This document shows positions 50,717 to 60,766 of a stretch of 64,000 nt of DNA, piece by piece; within the stretch, counting starts at the first letter, position 1, and the number at the start of each line of letters is the position of its first letter. Where the stretch lies: assembly GCA_016929095.1 (NCBI GenBank), contig JAFGJM010000036.1, positions 62,001-126,000 on the forward strand, in the 5' to 3' direction. This stretch comes from Anaerolineales bacterium. GTDB taxonomy: Bacteria; Chloroflexota; Anaerolineae; Anaerolineales; UBA4823. The position numbers and the translations under genes are program-made. The notes under the pieces are model-generated. The model was not told where the DNA came from and did not search any database. It saw nothing but the letters and a program-made list of their open reading frames with translations.

Positions 50717-51982
50717 ATGAAAATATTACACGTTGTTCAGGGATATACACCGGCTATCGGGGGCACAGAGTATCTTATCCAAAAAATTTCGGAAACCCTT
50801 ACTCAGGAATTTGGAGATGAGGTTACCGTCTTTACAACCAATTGTTTCAATGGCGAAGGCTTTTGGAATCCCCGCATGCCCACCATGGCAACCGGTGTCT
50901 CTGAAATTAATGGCGTGAAAATCCATCGTTTCCCGGTGAGAAGCCGGCTAAGCCAAAATCTCCGTCCCATCCAAAAAATATTCTTCCAGCTCAATCTTCC
51001 CTATAACGATTGGCTGCGAACATATTTTGGCGGCCCGATCATTCCCCATTTAGCCCAATCCATTGCCGAATTCCCTGCGGATGTGGTTGCCGCGTCATCT
51101 TTTCCTTTACTGCACATGTTCGACACGTTAAAAGGCGCTCGCAAAGGAAATAAAGCGGTTGTATTTCATGGCGGACTCCATCCCCAAGATATTTGGGGTT
51201 TCGACCGGAAGAATATATATAAAGCCATCGAGCTGGTAGATATCTATTTGGCGAATACCGATTTTGAGAAAAAATACCTGAAGAATAAGGGGATCGATAT
51301 CAGCAAAATCAAAACGGTTGGATGCGGTGTGAACCCGGATGATTTCTCCGGCATAACTCGAGATCAAGCCAGAAGCCTCTTGAATTTACCATTGGATGCT
51401 CAAATCGTCGGCTATATCGGTCAAATCGGCTTGCATAAAGGCATCGATACGCTAATAAAAGCCATGCTGACCGTATGGCAATCCCATCCACATACAATTT
51501 TACTGGTGGCAGGTGGAAAAGCCCTATATGCAAAACAGTTGGATGCTTTGTTATCCAGTTTACCCGAGCAATATAAAGAGAATTTAGCGCTCTATTTTAA
51601 TTTTAAGGAGGAAGAAAAAAAATATTTATTCAATGCGATCGATATTTTCGCTTATCCATCCGGTTACGAATCGTTTGGAATCTCCTATCTCGAAGCCTGG
51701 TCTGCCAAAAAACCTGTCATTGGAACCTGGAGGGGTGCCATACCCTATGTCATTGATGCCGGTCAAGATGGATTGTTGGTACCCTTTCAAAACTGTCATT
51801 GTTTAGCAATGGCAATTGTAGTATTATTGGATTACGCAATTTACTCTTCATCGCTGGGTATTAACGGTTTCAATAAGGTACTTACTAAGTTTACTTGGAA
51901 AGATGTGGCTACGAGGTTTCGAGATGGATATAAAAAAGCAATTGAGAAAACGAAAAGGGTTAATTGTCAAAATATGCATTAG
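50717..51982 (+). CDS. Family 4 glycosyltransferase
   Basis: 421 residues. Classical GT4: ILHVVQGYTPAIGGTEYLIQ at the N-terminus with the Gly-rich acceptor loop, VGYIGQIGLHKGIDTLIKAM beginning the C-terminal domain, and the E-x7-E donor site in FAYPSGYESFGISYLEAWSA. The start is the ATG at 50717 just after a TTG. Its 3' end overlaps the next gene's likely start by 59 bases. Probably adds a hexose or deoxyhexose to the surface glycan. Confidence 0.93.
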   Translation: MKILHVVQGYTPAIGGTEYLIQKISETLTQEFGDEVTVFTTNCFNGEGFWNPRMPTMATGVSEINGVKIHRFPVRSRLSQNLRPIQKIFFQLNLPYNDWLRTYFGGPIIPHLAQSIAEFPADVVAASSFPLLHMFDTLKGARKGNKAVVFHGGLHPQDIWGFDRKNIYKAIELVDIYLANTDFEKKYLKNKGIDISKIKTVGCGVNPDDFSGITRDQARSLLNLPLDAQIVGYIGQIGLHKGIDTLIKAMLTVWQSHPHTILLVAGGKALYAKQLDALLSSLPEQYKENLALYFNFKEEEKKYLFNAIDIFAYPSGYESFGISYLEAWSAKKPVIGTWRGAIPYVIDAGQDGLLVPFQNCHCLAMAIVVLLDYAIYSSSLGINGFNKVLTKFTWKDVATRFRDGYKKAIEKTKRVNCQNMH

Positions 51983-53786
51983 GGCAGTTTTGGTTGCATT
52001 TATAACCTTGGGGGGTTTTCTTAATTTAATGCCTGTCGATTATTACGCGCAGGCGGATTCTGCCGTGCAAAAAGAAGGCAATGATTTTGCGACCCAGGTA
52101 TTGGGTGATGCATGGGATATGAACGAGTTTTCTGATATCGGAACATATCTCAATAATTCCAACCAGGCGCAATATCTCACCAATGTCTCAGTAGCAAACG
52201 GTGTATTTTCAGCAACCAGTGTTGGCAGCGACCCACAATTTACCGCCCTTTTCCCCGGTTATCTTGGGGCAATGTCCGTCGGAAAAGTGGGGGCGAATTA
52301 CCCCATCAACTCATCAAAATATCAATGCCTTCACGTGGCAATGAATACAGTATCGACAAAGCCCGATTTTTGGGAAGTGTATTATTTTGCAGATAATTAT
52401 TTGAACGGCGGTACCTGGGGAACCACCCCCATCTTTATCGACAAAGAATATGGTTGGAATGTTTATTCCGTAAATCTCGCCAGCCCCAATAATACTTACG
52501 GCGGCAACACGCGTTGGGCTGACTTTCCCTATTGGCAAGGATTGCGCATCGATCCATCTGTACGTTCGGCTTCTTTCAGTGTGGACTGGATCCGCCTGAC
52601 AGACTGCAACCCAGTCGATTTCCGGCTTTCCAATCTTCCCACCAGCACCTCATTAACCCTGTATGTGGCGCACGATGGTCGCGAAATTCGGGTCAGCTCT
52701 CCCGTGCAAACCACTACCGGAAGCTACACCTTCGATTTGCAAGGCATTGAACCAGGGTCATACACCTACCTTGTGCGCAATGACAACGGGAGCACGGTCG
52801 CTTCCGGTAACCTGGAAATTAACCAAAGCCCCGTTGCAGAATTTGTTAACCCTTCTGGCTGGACAGGTCAGGATTATTCTGAAACCCTCAGCGCACCCTG
52901 GGACATGGAATCGCCTAATTCAGTCAGCGATGTCAAATGTTCCAACAGCCAATTTGGTAACGGTTTATTAAATCTTACAACAAAATCAGTTGAATCTTTA
53001 CCTTCAAGCTGCATTTCTGGCGGTTATGCCGACCCCCAAATTTATTTGACCTCACTTTCGCAAGTCAATTCAGCTCAGTATCGTTATTTGAATTTCAAAA
53101 TGAAGGCAGACGGCAATTGGGAAGACATTCCCAACGGCATGATCGTGCGCTTTATCTGGACGGTACCAGGTTCTCGCCCCGGATATGAGTGCCACATGGT
53201 GAGTGAGGATATCCCCTTTGGCGTGGGTGAAAATACTTATACGATCGATTTATACGACGCTTACAATGGGCAAATTGTTGAAAAAGCCGGCGATTGCACT
53301 TCCGCTACCACCAGTTGGCTCAATTCCGGCACGGTGATCGGTTTTCGTTTCGATCCCAATGAAAACCAACTGGGTAGAACATTGAACCAGCAGATCGACT
53401 GGATCCGCTTATCCAAACAACCCAATGTACAAATTGGTAATAAATTCTCCATCAGCTTGAACCTGAATAAGTCTCTGGATGCGTTACAATCCTGGCGCTT
53501 TTTCTACACCACCACACCCTCGCAGCCAATGCAACATTCTGCCGCAGTGTCCCTGTCGTCTTCTTCAGGCGAAACAATAATCGATCTGCCCCCTGCGAAT
53601 TTCACGGCATTCCTGCCAGTCATATCCTCCTCACCAGCTTTTAATTATGATGAAAGCACTGGAGACCTGACCTTTATCTGGAATACGAATGGCGTATCCG
53701 CTGGTGAATATTTCCTGTGCGGCGAATTTAATGACGGCTTGAACAGCAATATTTACTGCAGCAGCGTGCCCGTGATCCTTTATTAA
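51924..53786 (+). CDS. Secreted protein with duplicated carbohydrate-binding-like beta-sandwich domains
   Basis: 620 residues, starting at the ATG at 51924 (MDIKKQLRKRKG) within the end of the transferase gene. An N-terminal hydrophobic segment (ICIRAVLVAFITLGGFLNLM) is a signal peptide or anchor. Two repeats of about 170-190 residues follow, each starting with WDM (DAWDMNEFSDIGTY; APWDMESPNSVSD) and each ending DWIRL. The second has VIGFRFDPNENQ where the first has GLRIDPSVRS. They resemble carbohydrate-binding jelly-roll domains. Between them lies an Fn3-like stretch (GSYTFDLQGIEPGSYTYLVR). No catalytic motif is seen. Its place in the operon suggests it binds the glycan outside the cell. 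Confidence 0.8.
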   Translation: MDIKKQLRKRKGLIVKICIRAVLVAFITLGGFLNLMPVDYYAQADSAVQKEGNDFATQVLGDAWDMNEFSDIGTYLNNSNQAQYLTNVSVANGVFSATSVGSDPQFTALFPGYLGAMSVGKVGANYPINSSKYQCLHVAMNTVSTKPDFWEVYYFADNYLNGGTWGTTPIFIDKEYGWNVYSVNLASPNNTYGGNTRWADFPYWQGLRIDPSVRSASFSVDWIRLTDCNPVDFRLSNLPTSTSLTLYVAHDGREIRVSSPVQTTTGSYTFDLQGIEPGSYTYLVRNDNGSTVASGNLEINQSPVAEFVNPSGWTGQDYSETLSAPWDMESPNSVSDVKCSNSQFGNGLLNLTTKSVESLPSSCISGGYADPQIYLTSLSQVNSAQYRYLNFKMKADGNWEDIPNGMIVRFIWTVPGSRPGYECHMVSEDIPFGVGENTYTIDLYDAYNGQIVEKAGDCTSATTSWLNSGTVIGFRFDPNENQLGRTLNQQIDWIRLSKQPNVQIGNKFSISLNLNKSLDALQSWRFFYTTTPSQPMQHSAAVSLSSSSGETIIDLPPANFTAFLPVISSSPAFNYDESTGDLTFIWNTNGVSAGEYFLCGEFNDGLNSNIYCSSVPVILY

Positions 53787-53823
53787 AATACCGCGATAAC
53801 CTCCCACATCCGATTAACGAAGA

Positions 53824-53876
53824 AACCCACACCGTCGGCTGGATAATACCAGTCGACGGTGTGGGTTAATTTTTCT
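53824..53876 (+). terminator. Strong intrinsic terminator of the plus-strand operon
   Basis: AACCCACACCGTCGGCTGG pairs with CCAGTCGACGGTGTGGGTT (one G-U) around a six-base loop, followed by AATTTTTC. It lies 40 bases after the stop codon and between convergent genes. Confidence 0.88.
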
Positions 53877-54008
53877 GATATGAAAAATAGATTTTTTAGG
53901 GAAGGTAGGAAATTTATCTTATGTTACATAAAATACGGGCGCTTTTTGCCAGACGTCACGACGGATAAAAATCTATCAACGTTTTTATTTGAAAACCCAT
54001 CTGACAAT

Positions 54009-55841
54009 TCATGAATTAGTCCGCATGGATACGATACGAATTAAACGTTCCTCCACAGCTTCCTCATTCTTCCGCCGGAAAGTAGGGTAACATACTGCGT
54101 AAGAAAGATTTGGATTATAAAAAGGATCACCTTGTGATATTACGCCTCGCAGCCGATGATATCCGGTTGCGATATCCTGAGGTGGAATATAATCCGCACG
54201 TGTCTGCCCTTCATGATGGATCAGGCGCGCAAATGGATTGAAAACCACCCGATACCCTCGCCGGATAGTTTGCCGACAAATTTCGATATCACTGAATGCC
54301 AATTGGTAGCTGGCATCAAAACCACCAATGTCATCATATACGCTTCGCCGCATTGCCATGCAAGCACCGGTAACGGCAGAATAATTCCGATACCATTCAA
54401 CCGAGCCGAACATCCCTTGCGATCCTTCCGGGTAATGCGCAAAAATATGATTGGCATGCCCTTCCATGCCAAGCACCAATCCGGCGTGTTGAATCGTCCC
54501 GTTGGGATACAAGAGTTTTGCCCCTACAATACCCACACCCGGGAGTAGCGCCCACCGCACCAGCTCGGTCAACCAGTCCGCATTAATGACCTGAACATCA
54601 TTATTCAGGAAGACGTAAACCTCCCCGTTCGCCTGACTGGCGCCTAAATTTATAGCCTCGGAAAAATTAAACAAACCCGCAAAAGGCAGGATGTGAACAT
54701 CGCTTTCATGTTTCAATTGCTCATAATATTGGAGCGTGGCGGCGTCACGGCTATCGTTATCCACAAGCACCAACTCATAATGTGTATACGAGGTCAGCTC
54801 TCGAATAGATGACAGGGCACGCTGTAAATCTCGAAGGTGGTCTTTAGTTGGGATGATAATAGACACCAATGGCTGCGGGGATTGCCATATCAAGTGAGGG
54901 TTTCCCTGGGGTGTGGTTTGAATTTTTAATTCGGGAATACCCATGCGCCGGAAATAATCTTTGATATAAGCATAATGAAAATTCACTTTATTGTGGTTTT
55001 CACGAATTTCCGGATGATCTAAAAAATGAACCATAATTTCAGGCAGGTGGATGATATGGCGAGTTTCTTCCGCACAGCGCATGATTAATGCTTTAAAAGC
55101 GGCATTCGATTCACTTATGGCGCATATATTTTGAAAGTGTGTCTTTCGAACAAGCGCGCCTGCCAGGTAATTGACCGAACACAACAACTCCGGCGACCAA
55201 TCCGGTTTGAACCATGGACTATATCTTGTGTGATCAGCCTGAGTGATACGATCTTCATCGCAATAAATCAGATCGACGTCTGGCGCACGATTAAGCTGCT
55301 CAACTATGCGGAATAGCATGGTCGGCGCGACTATATCTCCCGCCTGTAGCACGCAAAAGAATTCACCTCTGATGCATTTGCTCTCGTGAAAAATAGCATG
55401 AAAGGAATCAACGGTTATTCCATTAACAAAAAAATCCTCTTTGGATGTATTCTCCAAGAGGCATAAACGGGCATCATTGTGAACAGCCTGCTGAAGACGT
55501 TCATCAATGACGTAGTTTGGGACAAAACAGCATATTTCCCAGTTGTCGTAGGTTTGAGCAAAAAAAGAATTTAATGTATGGCTGATTTCCTCAAAATCAT
55601 GACCGTTATTTAATACCAATAAGCAGCTCACCAACGGGCGATATGAAAAATCGAGTGCGCAACGCGCTTGCTCTTCTAATTCTTGGGGTTGGGGTTCGTT
55701 ATCCCTGATCCAATCAATATAACCATATAATCCAAATCTGTCCTGGAATGCCATCCAGCGTTTGAAGAGAAAAGTTTTGCCTCTCCAAAACATCCCTCTT
55801 ATCCTTGAAAAAAAACCGGGACTTACGGATTGTGATGCCAT
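54009..55841 (-). CDS. Double-domain family 2 glycosyltransferase
   Basis: 610 residues. A first GT2-like domain (about residues 65-300) has LVSCLLVLNNGHDFEEISHT and DVDLIYCDEDRITQ. The second (about residues 320-590) has LVSIIIPTKDHLRDLQRALS, LVLVDNDSRDAATLQYY, the DxD-type site YVFLNNDVQVINADWLTELV and AFSDIEICRQTIRRGYRV. This tandem GT2 layout is common in rhamnan and O-antigen synthesis proteins. The ATG at 55841 has GGGAGA upstream and overlaps the Wzt stop by 19 bases. It is the last gene of the rhamnose/export operon. Confidence 0.9.
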   Translation of the reverse strand: MASQSVSPGFFSRIRGMFWRGKTFLFKRWMAFQDRFGLYGYIDWIRDNEPQPQELEEQARCALDFSYRPLVSCLLVLNNGHDFEEISHTLNSFFAQTYDNWEICCFVPNYVIDERLQQAVHNDARLCLLENTSKEDFFVNGITVDSFHAIFHESKCIRGEFFCVLQAGDIVAPTMLFRIVEQLNRAPDVDLIYCDEDRITQADHTRYSPWFKPDWSPELLCSVNYLAGALVRKTHFQNICAISESNAAFKALIMRCAEETRHIIHLPEIMVHFLDHPEIRENHNKVNFHYAYIKDYFRRMGIPELKIQTTPQGNPHLIWQSPQPLVSIIIPTKDHLRDLQRALSSIRELTSYTHYELVLVDNDSRDAATLQYYEQLKHESDVHILPFAGLFNFSEAINLGASQANGEVYVFLNNDVQVINADWLTELVRWALLPGVGIVGAKLLYPNGTIQHAGLVLGMEGHANHIFAHYPEGSQGMFGSVEWYRNYSAVTGACMAMRRSVYDDIGGFDASYQLAFSDIEICRQTIRRGYRVVFNPFARLIHHEGQTRADYIPPQDIATGYHRLRGVISQGDPFYNPNLSYAVCYPTFRRKNEEAVEERLIRIVSMRTNS

Positions 55842-57091
55842 TCTCCCTGAAGTGTGATCAAACCATAGCGTTCATTGATACCCCGATCCAGATTATCGAT
55901 TTGGATAGGGTACAGACGGTCATGGTAATCGAAAATTTCTGAATCATCCGAGTTGGTTGCCGCCACCGAGAAATAATATTTACCAGGTAAGAGGGGTAAA
56001 TGCGGCACTTTATAAACCATCGTTCCTTCCCCGCTTATTTTGCCCAGGTTCAATCCCGAAAAAGCGGTATTCGGTCCACTGATGTGCAAGCCATCCTGCC
56101 GGTGAACAGCAATGCCAAACACCGGCGATTCTATTGGTTCATTGGCGAGATAATCTATCTCCAGGATCAAAGGCTGCCCGGTGTAAAAAATGTGCTGCGG
56201 CTGGTGGGTTTCATCCAGGATGCGAACACTTTTAATTTCAATTTTCTTCGAGCCCCATTGCCTTTCTTGATTATCGTATTGCTCTTCAGATAAGCGGCGA
56301 TTTTCCTTATCCCTGACGGATTGTAAATATCGGTCAACCACCACCTCAACCGAGCCAATATCAATTAATTTGCCCTGATCCAGCCAGGCAGCCCTCTGGC
56401 AGATCTGCTTTACCAATGACATATTATGGGTGACCAACAATATCGTCACCCCCTTCTCCTTGAACGCCTCGATGCGTTCGGCGCTTTTTCGCTGGAACGC
56501 ATCGTCGCCCACCGCCAGTACTTCATCTACAATCAAGACATCGGCTTCCACATCGGTTGCCACCGCGAAGCCCAACCGCGCCCACATACCGGAGGAATAG
56601 GTGCGCATCGGCGCGTCGATGAAATCCCATAATTCAGCAAAATCGACGATTTGATTGAATTTTTTGGCCATATCTTGCCGGGTATATCCCAACATGGCGC
56701 CGTTCAAATACACATTTTCTCTACCGGTCAATTCGGGGTGGAAGCCTGCGCCCATCTCTAACAAAGGCGCGACTTTTCCGGCTACCAACACCCGCCCTCT
56801 CGACGGCTGTAACACACGCGCAATCAGTTTTAACAGAGTGCTTTTTCCGGCGCCATTTTGACCGATCAACCCAAATACTTCGCCGCGTTGAACACCAAAG
56901 CTGACTTCGTCCAGCGCCCAAAATGAGCGGTGTTTTACTTTCCCCTGTATACGCCGGATAAAATATTCCTTGAAAGTCCCTATCCGCTCCTGCGGCACCC
57001 GGTAACGTACAGACGCTTTCTCCAGGCGGATGACATCCTTGGGGGAAAGCAAAGATTGACTGGAGAGTTCAGACTCGGTAAGCAAATTCAT
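55823..57091 (-). CDS. Polysaccharide exporter ATPase with C-terminal glycan-recognition domain (Wzt-like)
   Basis: ATP-binding subunit of an O-antigen/teichoic-acid-type ABC exporter, 422 residues. Walker A is GQNGAGKSTLLK, the signature YSSGMWARLGFA, Walker B VLIVDEVLAVGDD, and the switch His in LLVTHN. After residue 250 a second domain (about 150 residues, containing IFYTGQPLILEIDYL and VFGIAVHRQDGLHISGPN) is the Wzt_C-type beta-sandwich. In known systems this reads the modified end of the glycan before export. The start overlaps the permease stop by 23 bases. It implies that a terminal modification ends the chain. Confidence 0.95.
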   Translation of the reverse strand: MNLLTESELSSQSLLSPKDVIRLEKASVRYRVPQERIGTFKEYFIRRIQGKVKHRSFWALDEVSFGVQRGEVFGLIGQNGAGKSTLLKLIARVLQPSRGRVLVAGKVAPLLEMGAGFHPELTGRENVYLNGAMLGYTRQDMAKKFNQIVDFAELWDFIDAPMRTYSSGMWARLGFAVATDVEADVLIVDEVLAVGDDAFQRKSAERIEAFKEKGVTILLVTHNMSLVKQICQRAAWLDQGKLIDIGSVEVVVDRYLQSVRDKENRRLSEEQYDNQERQWGSKKIEIKSVRILDETHQPQHIFYTGQPLILEIDYLANEPIESPVFGIAVHRQDGLHISGPNTAFSGLNLGKISGEGTMVYKVPHLPLLPGKYYFSVAATNSDDSEIFDYHDRLYPIQIDNLDRGINERYGLITLQGEWHHNP

Positions 57092-57911
57092 CTGCCTTAT
57101 TGGTAAATAACAACCAGCCAACGATTAAAAATGACAGCGCAATGCCCGTGGGTATCAGTAATTCGTCAAGAGTTGGCGCTCTGCCAAAATAAACGGACAA
57201 GCGATAAAGTTTTACAAAGTGGTGAACCGGATTGAAGGTAGTGACCAGGAATCTTAGATATTCGGGAAGAATTTCCTCCGGGTAAATAATAGGCGTCAGA
57301 TACATCCAGGCGGTCAGGAAAATTTGATACATTTCAGAAACATCCGGGAAAAATGCCGCCAGCGTGGAAAGCATTAACCCAACGCCCAGGGAAAAGCAGG
57401 CTAATAAGAGAATGGGGATAGGCATCCAAAGCAATGTGGCGTGCATCGGCACCCGTGTGACCAACAGGATGAGCAACAAGGGAATGACCGAAAGAGTGAT
57501 ATTCACCAGACCAGTACCCACAGCCGCCAGTGCAAAGGAGGTACGCGGCAGGTAAATACGATGTAACATTCCACCCCCCCAAACCAGGTTGACCATGGCT
57601 GCCGTAGTCACCTGCGAAAAAAAGGTCCAGGCCAATAAACCACTGAGTACATAAGCCGGGTAACTCTGGATATCACCAAAGCGGAATATCTGCGAAAATG
57701 CCAAAGTTAAAACAACCATCATCCCTAATGGGTTTAGGAGAGTCCAGGCGATACCCAGCACAGAGCGCTTATAACGAGTGAGCACATCCCGCCGCACAAA
57801 CTGCGTGATCAAATAGCGGTATTGATAAACCTGTCGCAGCTCTTCAACCGCCGGATGCCCCCGTCGGGCGCTGTCATAGATTATGGAAGATTGACTCGTG
57901 TCAAATGTCAT
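57069..57911 (-). CDS. Polysaccharide exporter permease (ABC-2/Wzm family)
   Basis: 280 residues with six membrane helices. VRRDVLTRYKRSVLGIAWTL before the first helix is the coupling-helix signature of Wzm/TagG permeases. WMYLTPIIYPEEILPEYLRF near residue 210 is the second family signature. It forms the transmembrane pore with the Wzt-like subunit just downstream. It follows rfbD by 15 bases. Aromatic-rich loops fit passage of a sugar chain. Confidence 0.94.
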   Translation of the reverse strand: MTFDTSQSSIIYDSARRGHPAVEELRQVYQYRYLITQFVRRDVLTRYKRSVLGIAWTLLNPLGMMVVLTLAFSQIFRFGDIQSYPAYVLSGLLAWTFFSQVTTAAMVNLVWGGGMLHRIYLPRTSFALAAVGTGLVNITLSVIPLLLILLVTRVPMHATLLWMPIPILLLACFSLGVGLMLSTLAAFFPDVSEMYQIFLTAWMYLTPIIYPEEILPEYLRFLVTTFNPVHHFVKLYRLSVYFGRAPTLDELLIPTGIALSFLIVGWLLFTNKADEFAYRV

Positions 57912-57926
57912 TGATCATTTCAATCG

Positions 57927-58808
57927 CTAAGCAGTTAGTTCCAGACGCAAGGCTTCTTGCCAAGGCGGCAGGCGTAAAGAAAATGCTCGTTCGAATTTAT
58001 CACAATTCAGAGAAGTATTCCCAGGACGCCGGGCAGGAGTCGGAAAGTCATCAGATATTGCCGGCAATATTTCAGTCACGATTTGTTCTTCGCGCCTGGG
58101 ATCAAGGCTGAGAATCGTTTGCGCAAACTCAAACCGCGATGCCGTCCCGTCGCCTGCCAGATGATATACGCCCCGGCGTTCTTCCAGCCATTCGCTTCCC
58201 CGGTTTTTCACCACGGCCAAAGCCTGGGCTGTGATCTCCGCCAGTATACGGGCAGATGTTGGGCTCCCCGTTTGGTCTGTGACCACTCGCATTTTAGGCT
58301 GGGTGCGCGCCCAACGCAGTACTTTTAATACATACGTTTCTCGGCGCATGCTGTATAACCAACTGGTTCGCAGGATCAGGTAATTCTTTCCAAAAGCCAG
58401 AATGGCTTCTTCCCCCATCCGCTTGCTTTTACCATATACATTGAGTGGATTCACCGCATCGTTTTCGCAATATGAACCGCCGTTGCGACCATCGAACACA
58501 AAATCAGTCGAAAAATGAATTAATGGCGCGTTTAATTGTTTGGCAGCTTTGGCTAATACGCCGCAGGCTTCTCCATTGATGGCATTGGCGATATCGATTT
58601 CTGTTTCCGCTTTATCCACATCGGTATAGGCAACCGCATTGATGATGACGTTCGGTTTTGTTGCCGCCACTTGAGGAGTTAGAGTTTCCGGTTTGGTGAA
58701 ATCGATGTCCGGATAATCTAACGCTGTTACCTCACCCAAAGGCGCCAGGGTGCGCTGCAATTCAAAGCCAAGTTGTCCTATCTTACCCAGTAGTAGAATT
58801 TTCCACAT
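57927..58808 (-). CDS. rfbD: dTDP-4-dehydrorhamnose reductase
   Basis: Last step of dTDP-L-rhamnose synthesis, an NAD(P)H-dependent reduction; 293 residues. The Rossmann motif is ILLLGKIGQLGFELQRTL, with Lys where the loop usually has Gly. Catalytic YGKSKRMGEEAIL contains the YxxxK pair, and FSTDFVFDGRNGGSYCEND precedes it. The ATG at 58808 overlaps the epimerase stop by 26 bases; a longer frame to 58841 has no ribosome site. Completes the rfb set in this window. Confidence 0.94.
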   Translation of the reverse strand: MWKILLLGKIGQLGFELQRTLAPLGEVTALDYPDIDFTKPETLTPQVAATKPNVIINAVAYTDVDKAETEIDIANAINGEACGVLAKAAKQLNAPLIHFSTDFVFDGRNGGSYCENDAVNPLNVYGKSKRMGEEAILAFGKNYLILRTSWLYSMRRETYVLKVLRWARTQPKMRVVTDQTGSPTSARILAEITAQALAVVKNRGSEWLEERRGVYHLAGDGTASRFEFAQTILSLDPRREEQIVTEILPAISDDFPTPARRPGNTSLNCDKFERAFSLRLPPWQEALRLELTA

Positions 58809-59841
58809 TTTCTTTCTCAGCCAGGTATGTAATGATATCATCTAGTGTTTCTTCAAGGTTATAGCGGGGTTGCCATCCGGTAAAGTGAGCGATCTTTTCA
58901 GTGTTCGGCACCCTTCTGGTCAGATCTTCGAAGCCAACCGCATAGGCTTTTTCGTAGGGAATATTGACTATTTTACTTTTATTCTCCGTTTCTTTCAGAA
59001 AAGACAATTCTCCGCTGGAATTCCTCGCTTTTATTCTGTCTAACACCAAACCAGCCAACCGTTGGATACTGATTTCTTCAGTAGACCCGACATTAAATAC
59101 TTTACCCACCGCGGCCGGACAATTGGATAACGCAATAATGGCTTTAACGGCATCGCTCACATGGAGAAAACAACGCGTTTGTGCGCCGTCGCCATATACA
59201 GTCACCGGTTCACCACGCAGCGCCTGTTGTACAAAACGGGGGATGACCATACCATACCTGCCCGTCTGGCGAGTGCCTACCGTATTGAATAATCGGAAAA
59301 TGACAACCGGCAGGTCTTTCTCATGGTGATAAGCCAGCGCCAGGAATTCATCCACCATCTTTGAGGCGGCATATGCCCAGCGGTTGCGGCTGGTGGGACC
59401 AATCACCACATCGTCCTCTTCTTGAAAAGGAACACGATTCCCTTTTCCGTAAACTTCTGAGGTAGATGCGATCAATACTTTTGCCCGGTAGCGTACAGCG
59501 GCGTTTAAAACGGCTTCGGTACCCATGATATTGGTTTTTATAGTATGCACAGGCTGCTCAACGATCAACATCACCCCCACGGCCGCCGCCAGGTGAATGA
59601 TCATATCGCATTCGCTTGCCAGGCGGTCCATAACGATCTCGTTATTGATCGTATCGATGGTGAAGCAAAAATTGGGATGAGACACCAGGTGTTCAATATT
59701 CTCAAATCTTCCGGTAGACAAATCGTCGATAATGGTTACCGGATACCCCAATTGAAGCAAACTATCCGCCAGATGCGAGCCAATAAACCCCGCGCCTCCA
59801 GTTATCAGCACACGTTGACGCCCGTCAGGTAATTTTCCCAT
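58783..59841 (-). CDS. NAD-dependent nucleotide-sugar epimerase/dehydratase
   Basis: 352 residues, extended short-chain dehydrogenase. The NAD site is [20 protein letters not shown], the nucleotide-sugar site IHLAAAVGVMLIVEQPVHTI, and the catalytic YAASKMVDEFLAL (YxxxK). The C-terminal half reads GDGAQTRCFLHVSDAVKAII. It resembles UDP-glucose/glucuronate 4-epimerases or UDP-xylose-type decarboxylases; the substrate cannot be fixed. It lies between rfbA and rfbD, so it probably makes a second activated sugar for the same glycan. Confidence 0.9.
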   Translation of the reverse strand: MGKLPDGRQRVLITGGAGFIGSHLADSLLQLGYPVTIIDDLSTGRFENIEHLVSHPNFCFTIDTINNEIVMDRLASECDMIIHLAAAVGVMLIVEQPVHTIKTNIMGTEAVLNAAVRYRAKVLIASTSEVYGKGNRVPFQEEDDVVIGPTSRNRWAYAASKMVDEFLALAYHHEKDLPVVIFRLFNTVGTRQTGRYGMVIPRFVQQALRGEPVTVYGDGAQTRCFLHVSDAVKAIIALSNCPAAVGKVFNVGSTEEISIQRLAGLVLDRIKARNSSGELSFLKETENKSKIVNIPYEKAYAVGFEDLTRRVPNTEKIAHFTGWQPRYNLEETLDDIITYLAEKENVENSTTG

Positions 59842-59881
59842 TCTAATTTACTTTCTATCCTCAAAATACCTTCAACATATT

Positions 59882-60766
59882 TTAATATCCCAGATGATTT
59901 TTCTCGTCCACAATCTGTAATAAATATTCACCATATTGATTATGCTGCATCGCTGCAGCTAATTGCTGTAAATCATTTTGGTTAATATACCCCAATTGGT
60001 AAGCTATCTCTTCCGGGCAGGCGATCATCATGCCCTGCCGCTCCTCCACCGCCTGTACAAAATTCGCTGCTTGCAATAACGATTCGTGTGTACCGGCGTC
60101 CAGCCAGGCAACACCCCGGCTCATCACTTCCACCCGCAACTCACCGCGTTCAAGATATACGCGGTTCAAATCGGTAATTTCCAACTCGCCGCGGGCTGAA
60201 GGCGCCAGGTTGCGGGCAAAATTTACCACTTGTTTATCGTAAAAATATAAGCCCGGCACAGCATATTTCGAGCGCGGTTTGATTGGTTTCTCTTCGATAC
60301 TCAACGCCTGTCCTTCCTGGTTGAATTCCACCACACCGTAACGCTGTGGATCGCGCACCGGGTAGGCAAATATGAGTGCGCCCGTTTCCAATTGAGAAGC
60401 CGCTTTTAAGCGAGAAGCCAATCCCTGCCCAAAAAATAAGTTGTCGCCCAGGATCAGGCATACCGTATCATCACCGATAAAATCCGGGTTGACTAAAAAG
60501 GCATCTGCCAACCCACGCGGTTTAGTTTGTGCTATATAGGAAAACTTTAGCCCCCATTGGCTGCCACTTTTTAACAATCCTTGAAACGCCGGTAAAGCTT
60601 CCGGGGTACTGATGACCAAAATTTCTCGTATACCTGCCAGCATGAGCATTGATAACGGGTAATAAATCATGGGTTTATCATAGATGGGTAATAATTGCTT
60701 GCTCACACTCATGGTTAAAGGGTAAAGCCGTGTGCCATGCCCGCCTGCCAGAATGATCCCTTTCAT
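59882..60766 (-). CDS. rfbA: Glucose-1-phosphate thymidylyltransferase
   Basis: Makes dTDP-glucose from dTTP and glucose-1-phosphate, 294 residues. Signatures: [40 protein letters not shown] (Lys binding site), [20 protein letters not shown] (metal Asp) and [16 protein letters not shown]. The start at 60766 overlaps the rfbB stop by four bases (ATGA). First enzyme of the dTDP-rhamnose route. Confidence 0.96.
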   Translation of the reverse strand: MKGIILAGGHGTRLYPLTMSVSKQLLPIYDKPMIYYPLSMLMLAGIREILVISTPEALPAFQGLLKSGSQWGLKFSYIAQTKPRGLADAFLVNPDFIGDDTVCLILGDNLFFGQGLASRLKAASQLETGALIFAYPVRDPQRYGVVEFNQEGQALSIEEKPIKPRSKYAVPGLYFYDKQVVNFARNLAPSARGELEITDLNRVYLERGELRVEVMSRGVAWLDAGTHESLLQAANFVQAVEERQGMMIACPEEIAYQLGYINQNDLQQLAAAMQHNQYGEYLLQIVDEKNHLGY

